From NCBI GenBank assembly GCA_040002435.1, contig JBDUEM010000018.1, forward strand, positions 1 through 47,510: a DNA stretch of 47,510 nt, given 5' to 3'. Shown here piece by piece: positions 16,552 through 24,500 of the stretch (position 1 is its first letter; every line of letters starts with the position of its first letter). The stretch is from JANXXV01 sp040002435 (GTDB lineage: Bacteria; Acidobacteriota; Terriglobia; Bryobacterales; Bryobacteraceae). The notes beneath the pieces were generated by a model that had not been told where the DNA came from, did no database searches, and saw nothing but the letters and a program-made list of their open reading frames with translations. Position numbers and translations under genes: made by a program.

Positions 16552-16564
16552 AAGGAGTCACTAA

Positions 16565-17380
16565 ATGGGCGTGTGTAAAGATCCAACTGTCAAAAAGTTA
16601 AATAGCCTGGGCTATAACATGGTGAAGCTGCCACGCGTCGGGATTGAACCGCTGGACGTGCTGGGGAGAGAAGACAAGAGCATGGAAAAGCTCGGGTCGA
16701 TCACCGATGTGTGGACCTCGACGGTGGCGGCGCCGGTTCCTGGGGCGCCGGTCTCCGTCTCCTCTATCAATGGCGAGAAAACGGAGAGTCTTGACCTCGC
16801 TATAGGACTCAAGACGCTGGGAGATGCGCTGGCCGGCCTTGGCGCGGGAATCAGTCTGCCCTCGTTAACTCTCGGATTCAAGAACGCCAGGAAAATACAG
16901 TTTCGATTTGTGAATGTGGAATCCACCAGCGTCACGCCGTTTGCACTGGGGCGCTTTTTGAGCGTGGGCTCGCTGGATATGGCGAACCCGTTCGTGAGCC
17001 ATTATTTCGGCAATGATGAGACGCAGGAGTACATCATCGTCGATGTGTTGAAGTCGAATTCGGTGAGTGTGACCGCTCAGGATTCGAACGGCGTGGATGT
17101 TGCCGCGGATGTGGGGGCTCTTTCGGGGGCATTGAGCGCGAACGTAAAGGTGAATACCAGTTCGGCCAGCAGCAATGAGATCACCTTTCAAAGTACAGGC
17201 GCCAAGGCGACTTTCGCGTTTAAGATTTTCGAGGTGGTTTTTGAAAACGGCAAATGGATGCCGCAAGGTGTCAAGGCAGACGATTCGCTGTCGTTCGGCG
17301 TTTCGGTGGGCGGAGAGAGTACAGAGACGGGTGAAGACGGCATTGTCCTCAGTCCTGGCACTTCGATCCGCTTGAGGTAA
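16565..17380 (+). CDS. Probable bacterial gasdermin (pore-forming cell-death effector)
   Basis: This 271-residue protein has the N-terminal signature I associate with bacterial gasdermins: an early cysteine (Cys4), then DPTVKKLNSLGYNMVKLPR and a PLDVLG turn, followed by a beta-rich body (about 65-245). Established features of the family are palmitoylation of the early cysteine, a twisted beta-sheet pore domain and a short C-terminal peptide that holds it inactive until a protease cuts it. Here the tail after about residue 240 (SVGGESTETGEDGIVLSPGT) is the candidate inhibitory segment. Length fits the family (about 250-290). A good RBS (GGAG, 16554) supports the start. Two downstream enzyme genes follow with gaps of 12 and -1 bases, one encoding a caspase-like peptidase, the partner type known for gasdermins. 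The assignment is by recognition, not search. Confidence 0.82.
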   Translation: MGVCKDPTVKKLNSLGYNMVKLPRVGIEPLDVLGREDKSMEKLGSITDVWTSTVAAPVPGAPVSVSSINGEKTESLDLAIGLKTLGDALAGLGAGISLPSLTLGFKNARKIQFRFVNVESTSVTPFALGRFLSVGSLDMANPFVSHYFGNDETQEYIIVDVLKSNSVSVTAQDSNGVDVAADVGALSGALSANVKVNTSSASSNEITFQSTGAKATFAFKIFEVVFENGKWMPQGVKADDSLSFGVSVGGESTETGEDGIVLSPGTSIRLR

Positions 17381-17392
17381 AGGAGAAATTAC

Positions 17393-18775
17393 ATGCCATT
17401 CCGCACAATTCCGGGCACAGCGGTGGAGTATGCCCTCATTTCTTTCGACAAAGACGGGACAGAACGCATCGGCGACCCGGCGGCAGCGCCGGGCGGAAAG
17501 TTCAGCGACCGTCTGATTGAACAGCTGACGACCCAGCCCATCACAAACGTCTTCTTCTTCAGCCACGGCTGGAAGGGCGACGTGCCGGCCGCCGTTGAGC
17601 AGTACGATTCCTGGATTGGGGCGATGGCCGCGCGTACCGATGACCTGCAGCAGATGAAAGCGGCTGTCCCGAACTTCGTGCCGCTGTGGGTGGGCATCCA
17701 CTGGCCGAGCCAGCCGTGGGGCGACGAAGAGATCGGCTCGGCGGAGTCGTCTTTCGACATTCTGGGGAGCGGTCCTTCGCTTTCGCAACTGCAGCAGGAA
17801 TACGTGGAGCGACTCGGCGATACGCCCGAGATCCGTGCAGCGCTCGACGTGATCTTTCAGGAGGCGCGGCACAACGCAGCAGCCGACTCGCTTTCGCCCG
17901 CGGTTCGCCAGGCTTACCTTGATTTGAATGCGGCATTAGGTTTAGGGGCCGAAGGGGAAGGCGCGGGACCCGGAGATGACAGGCTGGCCTTCGATCCGGA
18001 CGTGGCGTTCCAGGCGGGTAATGAGAGTGTCGCCTTTGGGGGAAGCGGTTGGAATTTCGGCGGCATTCTTTCGCCGCTGCGCCAGCTATCCTTTTGGACG
18101 ATGAAGAAGCGCGCGAACACGGTGGGCGAGAAGGGCATGTACAAAATGTTGACGGCGATGCTGTCAGCGACGGCGAGCCGCGGCACGCGCTTCCATTTGA
18201 TGGGGCATAGTTTCGGCTGTATTGTTGTGTCCTCGATGATCGGCGGTCCGGACGGGCAGGCTCCCCTGCCCCGCCCCGTATCCTCTGTTGCCCTGGTGCA
18301 AGGCGCATTCTCGCTGTGGGGCTATAGTCCGGATATTCCGCGGCGGCGCGGAACGCCGGGTTACTTCGCGAAGACATTGACGATGGGCAAGGTGGCGGGC
18401 CCGATCGTGACTACGCAATCCAAGTTCGATACCGCCGTGGGTAAGTTCTATCCAATCGGCTCCGGACTGTTGGGGCAAGTGGCTTACGACCTGGAAGAGG
18501 ATGGCCTGCCGACCTTTGGCGGAGTCGGCTCGTTTGGGGTTCGCGGTCTGTCACAGGGCAGTTCTATTCAAGACAAGATGCTGGCAGCGTCGGGTGTCTA
18601 CTCGTTTGAGCCGGGCAAGATCTACAACCTGAATTCGAACGAGTTCATTTGCCACGGCGATGGAGCTTCCGGGGCGCACAGCGACATTTCAGGACCCGAA
18701 GTAGCGCATGCGATCTGGCAGGCAGCGATCGCCGGAAGTAAAGCCGGCACCAGCAGGGCCGGGAGCGGCGGTTGA
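17393..18775 (+). CDS. Alpha/beta-hydrolase (lipase/esterase-like) in the gasdermin operon
   Basis: A 460-residue serine hydrolase. It shows the oxyanion HG (Ser57-His58-Gly59 in FFFSHGWKGD), the nucleophile elbow GHSFG with Ser273, a candidate acid Asp346 (TTQSKFDTAVG) and the catalytic His429 (DGASGAHSDISG). A Gly/acidic insert (about 183-220) lies between the oxyanion strand and the nucleophile. No signal peptide is present, so it should be cytosolic. AAGGAG lies just upstream of its ATG, 12 bases after the gasdermin stop, and its TGA overlaps the peptidase ATG (TGATG). Possible jobs are membrane-lipid cleavage, removal of an acyl group from the gasdermin cysteine, or a second effector; none is proven. 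Confidence 0.85.
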   Translation: MPFRTIPGTAVEYALISFDKDGTERIGDPAAAPGGKFSDRLIEQLTTQPITNVFFFSHGWKGDVPAAVEQYDSWIGAMAARTDDLQQMKAAVPNFVPLWVGIHWPSQPWGDEEIGSAESSFDILGSGPSLSQLQQEYVERLGDTPEIRAALDVIFQEARHNAAADSLSPAVRQAYLDLNAALGLGAEGEGAGPGDDRLAFDPDVAFQAGNESVAFGGSGWNFGGILSPLRQLSFWTMKKRANTVGEKGMYKMLTAMLSATASRGTRFHLMGHSFGCIVVSSMIGGPDGQAPLPRPVSSVALVQGAFSLWGYSPDIPRRRGTPGYFAKTLTMGKVAGPIVTTQSKFDTAVGKFYPIGSGLLGQVAYDLEEDGLPTFGGVGSFGVRGLSQGSSIQDKMLAASGVYSFEPGKIYNLNSNEFICHGDGASGAHSDISGPEVAHAIWQAAIAGSKAGTSRAGSGG

Positions 18776-20226
18776 TGAATCCCAGTCCGTTTGAGATGCC
18801 GCTGGCTTTCGGGGTGGATGCCGATACCGGCAAGATTCTGCCGACGATTGATGCGGCGACGCTGGCATCGCTGAGCGGAGGCGATAAGAATTCCGCTGAA
18901 TTAAACCAGCGCGCCAATCCGCAGGACATCGATTTTGCTCTGACGGGCGAACTGGATCCAAACGATCTGTCGCAGGCCGGTTGGGGCATTGTATTCACAG
19001 CTAGCGCCGACCCGGCTATCCGGGCGGCGCTGCAGCCGCTGGTGGACCGTCGGCGGCAGCAGGTGAGCGACGATTCGATCTTCAAGATCTTCGACGGCGC
19101 CGAGGGCATACAGCCGGGGGACGACGCGCGAAGCTGGCTACTTCGGAAGGGCGTGACAATGCAGGTGGTGGATTCCCGGATGGGCGTTCCCTACTACCTG
19201 CTGCTGGTGGGATCGCCGGAAGAGATTTCCTTCGAGTTCCAATATTCGCTCGATATTTTCTGGTCGGTAGGCAGGGTGCATTTTCCCGCGGTGGAGGACT
19301 ATGCGAAATACGCTCAGAGCGTAATCGACTACGAGCAGAGTCCGAAGGTGCCACGGTCCAGACAGATTGCCATCTTCGCGCCGAAACATGATGGCGATGC
19401 GGCGACTGGGTTATTCGCCGATAAAATTGCGAGCGACCTGGCGGTGGGATCGAGCATTGTAGGTCCCATTGGAAAGCGGCAGAAGTTTCTACTGCGATCC
19501 GCGATTGGGGAAGGCGCTACAAAGGCCGCGCTGAGCCAGATGTTGAGCGATTCGTGGCCGGGTGGAGCGCCGGCTCTTTTGATCTCCGGATCCCATGGGA
19601 TGGCTTTCGGGGCGAACGATGCGCGGCTGCCGGAAATGCAGGGCGCACCGGTGTGCCAGGACTGGGACGGTCCCGGTTCGCCTATCACCGACAAGCACTG
19701 GTTTTCCGCGGCAGACCTCGGGGAGACCAACAAGTTTCACGGCCTGATCCACTTTTTCTTTGCCTGCTTCGGCGGGGGATGTCCGAAGTTCGATAACTTT
19801 CAACGCCTCAGCAACCAGCCCAAACAGATTGCGCCCAGTACGATGGTGTCGCGGCTGCCCCAGGCGATGCTGACGCATCAGAGCTCCGGCGCACTGGCCA
19901 CTATTGCACACGTGGACCGGGCCTGGGGATATTCGCTGGTCTCCGACCGGCGGGGAGCGCAAACGCAAGGATTCCGCGATGTGTTGGGGTGCATTCTGCG
20001 AGGCGATCGCCTGGGCCAGGCGATGGACCGCTTCAATGTTCGATGGGCCGGGTTATCGACGGAGCTGCTGGATTCGCTGAACGACAGGCAACGGGGCAGA
20101 GTGGTTACCGATGCAGAGCTGGCCAGCCGATGGGTCGCCCGGGACGATGCGCGCAACTACATTGTGTTCGGGGATCCGGCGGTGCGGATGCGGCAGGAAG
20201 ACATGCCCGAGATTCTGCCGGCTTAG
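18775..20226 (+). CDS. Caspase-like (clan CD) cysteine peptidase in the gasdermin operon
   Basis: A 483-residue protein whose second half has the clan CD arrangement: a hydrophobic strand then His (ALLISGSHGMAFG, His274) and, after another strand, the cysteine (IHFFFACFGGGCP, Cys331). The preceding region (about 136-190, MGVPYYLLLVGSPEEISFEF and VGRVHF) resembles caspase/C25-type peptidases. The first 130 residues are unassigned and could bind a partner. It is the natural candidate for cutting the gasdermin tail. The start is ATG 18775, overlapping the hydrolase stop by one base; the TTG three bases earlier is less likely. Its stop overlaps the metallopeptidase stop by four bases. Family placement is by motif only. 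Confidence 0.78.
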   Translation: MNPSPFEMPLAFGVDADTGKILPTIDAATLASLSGGDKNSAELNQRANPQDIDFALTGELDPNDLSQAGWGIVFTASADPAIRAALQPLVDRRRQQVSDDSIFKIFDGAEGIQPGDDARSWLLRKGVTMQVVDSRMGVPYYLLLVGSPEEISFEFQYSLDIFWSVGRVHFPAVEDYAKYAQSVIDYEQSPKVPRSRQIAIFAPKHDGDAATGLFADKIASDLAVGSSIVGPIGKRQKFLLRSAIGEGATKAALSQMLSDSWPGGAPALLISGSHGMAFGANDARLPEMQGAPVCQDWDGPGSPITDKHWFSAADLGETNKFHGLIHFFFACFGGGCPKFDNFQRLSNQPKQIAPSTMVSRLPQAMLTHQSSGALATIAHVDRAWGYSLVSDRRGAQTQGFRDVLGCILRGDRLGQAMDRFNVRWAGLSTELLDSLNDRQRGRVVTDAELASRWVARDDARNYIVFGDPAVRMRQEDMPEILPA

Positions 20227-21539
20227 AAGAGGGCGCCGGCGAGGTCTTTGCCCTGGCGTTCGTCGATTTCGGCCTGCTTCTTCAGATCAGTATCACCGCT
20301 GCCGCGCACCCCGGGCTCGCGTGCATCTGCGACCTGTTTAAGGATTGCTTGCGTGCGATTCTTTTCGGCGTAGGCGACAGGATCCTTGGCGTACAAGAGA
20401 CGTGCAGCCGCGAAGAGCTGCCGGCGGACGAGATTGCGATTCCCGTTGTTGACCGAAATCTTCGACTGGTTCACTATCATTCCCGCAATGCCGTCCGAGC
20501 CGGCAGGAGGGATAATTAATTGACTCAAAGGTCCGGCGGTGGCGCCCACGCGATATGGGCCGGCAAGGATGGCAGCGACGAGGGGCTTCACGTCGTCCTT
20601 AAAAGTTTCATCCTTCCGCAAGACGCCGGGCTCCGGCTGCCATTCGGCGGCTAGCCGGTCCGCCGATGAGCCGTCTCCAGTTTGACGGAGGCCTTCGCAC
20701 ACCACGGCTACGCGCAGCCAGGGATGCGGATGAGGATCTCCTTCGGGCGAGGCGCCGTCTTTGAGGCGCAGTGCTTCTCCGGCAAGAAAATCAGCCAAGG
20801 AGCCAGCGAAGGCAGCGCCGCCGCAGACCACGCCGTAGAGATCCGCGAAGACTTCGCGCTTCCAGCCATTCCACACTTCGGCATTCACCGGCTCCAGGTT
20901 AGCCGCGTAGACGGCCTGCTGCAGAGCGCCGCTAAGACCGAAATCCCATTCCGCGATGTGGCCCATTTCGTGCGCGATCACCAAGGTATCGGGAAGGTGC
21001 GAAACCTGAAACCACGGGAGGCCCACCATGGGAAGGGGCAGCTTCTCTACCACCTCTCGCAGACCCATTTTTGCGCTCCAGCCGCCGGTGGCGGGATCGG
21101 CTTTGAATGTCTGATCGCGCGGCACGGCGTAGGGGCTCCAGCCGCCGTTCAGGAAAACCAGTGGAGGCTCGCGGCGACTCTCTGTGGGCAGGAGATTGCG
21201 AAGAGGCTCATAGCAGGCCCAGGCAAAGTCATCGCAGGCGCGCAGATATTCCCCGAAGAATTCCTCCTGACGCAAGGTGAGCTTGGAGCGGAAGAAATCC
21301 CACAGGGAATGCACGGTGAGAACGGACTGCTCCCTTGTGCGCTGGCTGCCGAGATCGGTTGAGGCCGCGGGGATGTTCCGGAGGACCGATTCCAGAAGCC
21401 CGATGATGCGCCGGATCTGGCTGTGATTCTTGGCGAAGACACCTTTCGATTCGCTGATGGACTTCCAATGAGTGAACTCCTGCGTGAGGCTTGCCGATCG
21501 TGCCGTCAGTTCCGCCTGCTTGCGTTCGAGTAGCGTCAT
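20223..21539 (-). CDS. HExxH zinc metallopeptidase-like protein
   Basis: A 438-residue protein with the zinc site HEMGH at 190-194 (LVIAHEMGHIAEW) and a second motif, WKREVFADLYG (Glu229, Asp233), that fits the third ligand of gluzincin-type peptidases. The first 120 residues are helical, with a possible coiled coil (LLERKQAELTARSASLTQEF). No signal peptide or membrane segment is seen. The start at ATG 21539 lies seven bases after the stop of the giant ATPase gene; the longer frame back to 21671 overlaps that gene out of frame. It is the last gene of the minus operon. A role in the proteolytic cascade or in self-limitation is inference. Confidence 0.8.
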   Translation of the reverse strand: MTLLERKQAELTARSASLTQEFTHWKSISESKGVFAKNHSQIRRIIGLLESVLRNIPAASTDLGSQRTREQSVLTVHSLWDFFRSKLTLRQEEFFGEYLRACDDFAWACYEPLRNLLPTESRREPPLVFLNGGWSPYAVPRDQTFKADPATGGWSAKMGLREVVEKLPLPMVGLPWFQVSHLPDTLVIAHEMGHIAEWDFGLSGALQQAVYAANLEPVNAEVWNGWKREVFADLYGVVCGGAAFAGSLADFLAGEALRLKDGASPEGDPHPHPWLRVAVVCEGLRQTGDGSSADRLAAEWQPEPGVLRKDETFKDDVKPLVAAILAGPYRVGATAGPLSQLIIPPAGSDGIAGMIVNQSKISVNNGNRNLVRRQLFAAARLLYAKDPVAYAEKNRTQAILKQVADAREPGVRGSGDTDLKKQAEIDERQGKDLAGALF

Positions 21540-21546
21540 CGTATTT

Positions 21547-24500
21547 TCAGGCTGGGGAGACGTCGGGCAGCAGTGAGATAGGAAGATCGGGATCGTCGGT
21601 AAACAGCGCGAGCGCCTGATGCGCCATGAAAGACGAACCCGTGGCGCGCATGTTCTCCAGCACCGCTCCAATAGGCTTCGCTTGCGCCATGCCCTCCGCC
21701 ACGGCGTTCAACACGGCGGCTTGTTCATCAAGACTGCCGAACCCCGCGGCGAGAATGCCTGGCGTGCAGTAGCGAGCCAATAGCTTGGTGGCGAATACAT
21801 TCCGTAGCAGAAGGCTGCGTGCCTTGTCGGCCTCTCCACCCAGGGCCTGAATGTCGAGCAGGATGAACGGCCGGACCTGCTGCGTAGGCAGTTCGGAGAA
21901 TACTCTTTCCAGAAGGTCGATGGATAATCCGGGGCTGTCCTGATCCAAGCGCAATTGCAGCCAGCCTTCGGAGTCTTCTTCAATGGACGACACGATATGC
22001 ACCACCGACGGCCGGAAGCGTTGAATGGTAGTGATGAGAGACGCCGGATCGAAGTCGCTCATCCACATCACAGGAATGTTGTGCATGCCGAATACGGAGG
22101 TCGCGTCCTGGGAGGAGCCCTCGTATACCGAGTTGCTGGCTAGGGCGACATCCGACTTGTGGCGGCGAATCTCCAGCACTTTGGGAGTGCCATTCAGGCG
22201 GCTGATGATTTTCGCTCTAAGTCCGGCGCGGGCCTCGCGGGTCTCGCCTTCGGTGCAGCCGATGGCCCGCAGCAGCACGGCGTTTGTTTCCGGGCCGTAG
22301 ACGCCATCGATGGTAAGAACCTCACCCAGCCGCGTGAGACTGGCTTGCATCCAGCGAACGGACTCGGAGTAGAGGGCGCGGTTTTCCACCAGCGAACGGG
22401 TAAACCTGGAATTCCGGGCCCATTCCCAGGGCAGGCCCGCGGCAGCCTCCGGCGAGAACCGTAAACAGGCAGTTCGGGAAATAGCGCGGCCACCGAAGAG
22501 ATAACGCCCGATCTCGGAGACGGCGCGGGGCGGATCGCAAAGCAAGTCCACGGCCCGCTCAGAGGCGCTGCCCTGGCGGGGCGTGACGCCGGAAAGCCAC
22601 TCCACGTGAACGAGGGCAGCGTCCTTTCGGGGCAGTACAATCTCCGGATCCGGATCGGGCGCCGGGGCCGGAGGAGGCGGCGACTGCGGGGCTGGGATGG
22701 CTGTGGGCGGAGCGGACCTGTTCGGTGGCGGAGAAGCGGGTTGCGCCGCGAGCGCCGCCGCCCGCTTCGCCATCGACTCGTGCGCCCTCAGGTCTCCCAG
22801 TTCGTCCCAGAGCAGAGCCGAGATTTGATATCGCTTTGCGGCTTCGGCGAGATTGCCTGTGCGTTCGGCCTCCTCGCCGCGCCGCTTTTCGAGGCGCGCC
22901 CGCCACGCGGTTTGGACGCGCTGGCCGTCGAGAATCTTCTTGGCCTCTTCATAGGGCAGCGACCATTCCTGGCCCATTTCCGCCGTGAGAATAGCGCGCA
23001 TGACGGGCGTTGCACCAGTGGCGAAGGAAGCAATGATGCGTTCCTTGACGGCGGCCGGGATCGCATCGACGGCTCCGTTCATCTTGCGCAATCGCGCCAG
23101 CGCGCTGCGAACGCGGCTAAAGCTGGCAGCGTCTAATGCAGCCTGCAGGATCTTGAGATCGAGCACCTCGGCGCGTTCCAGCGCACCGAATGCGCGCAGC
23201 GTGTCCGCCACTTTGAGGCCGATCCGCGTGAAGGTAGCCTCATGCTGGTTGGGCAATGGAATCGCGCTGAGAATCCTCTCCTGCCAGAACGGACTGACGT
23301 CAATGGGCTGCGTACGAAAGAACAACGTGTCGCAGTACCGCACCCGGATGGCCGGGGGATCCACGTCCTGCAGCAGCTCACAGATCTGCTGCAGGTTCTC
23401 CTCCGTTGGGTCTATGAGTTCGAAGGTGAGCCCGGCCATCATGACGGACAGACGCAGAGCGGAAGAGAGACGGGCGCCCTCTTCATCCAGCAATCTTTTC
23501 AGCAGCACCTTCGCCTCGCCCACGCGATTGAGACGCCAGAGCGCATGGATGGCGCTGATGTCGGCGGGCACGCGAAACGTCACATTGCGGTAGGAACGCA
23601 AGGTACGAACGGAATGTACACGGGACAGAGAAAGGCGGAAATTGCCTGCCCATCTTTCGAACAATTGCACCTGGCGGAGGATTGCCAGGTCGACCAGTTC
23701 CTGTTGCCCGGCCTGCTGCAGAGCCGCTACGGCCTTCTCGTATAGTTCCAGGGCCGTACTCAGCTGCAGCTTTTCCGTCTCTATGTCTCCGAGTGTCAGA
23801 TTCGATTGGCCGCGGAACAACGGGGCTGAACTTTCTGACGTGAGCGGCTGGACCAATTGCTCGGCGGCGTCGTGCTGATCACGCTCCAGGCACAGTGCGG
23901 CCGAGAAAATATCGACGATTGGGTCCTTTCCGACGATTTGCCGCAAGGCACTCAGGTTGGGCTCGATGGTAGCTGTCATCTGATTCAGGACATCCAACTT
24001 GACGAGCCGGCTGAGCGCCTCGGTACGCTGATCGTTCGTAACCGCGGCATGAAGGGCTGCCTCCAGATTGCGCCGGGCCGCCGAATACTGCCGCGCCTCA
24101 TCGTAGGAATCGGCCAGAAGCAAGCGCAATTGGAATATGGAAACGAAAGGCGCTATTAAGGTGGGCTGAATCCGAATGGCTTCCCGGTAATGCTCCGCGG
24201 CCTCGCGGCTGTGCAAACGCTTCAGACAGTCGCCCAGGCGCAAGTGCAGAGACACTTCTTCATCCGGATTTTCGGCGCCCTGCAAAGCAAACCGATATCC
24301 TTCGGCAGCCTGTACCAGATCGGAGGACTCAAGAGAGGCGGCCTCCATGATCGCTTTCAGCCAAAAACGGCACTGCGGGGAAAGCAACGCGCGGGACGCT
24401 GCCTTCTCGATTTGCTTCAGACGCTCGAAGTTCGCCGACGGCTCCGATCCCCCGTAGGTGAGACAGTGGCGGGCGATGGCTGCATGCGCTTCGGCTAGAA

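Noticed and set aside
16865..17872. 335-codon minus-strand frame across the gasdermin-like and hydrolase genes
   Set aside because: It is an antisense shadow of two strong genes, is His/Arg-rich with no recognisable motif, and has no ribosome site.
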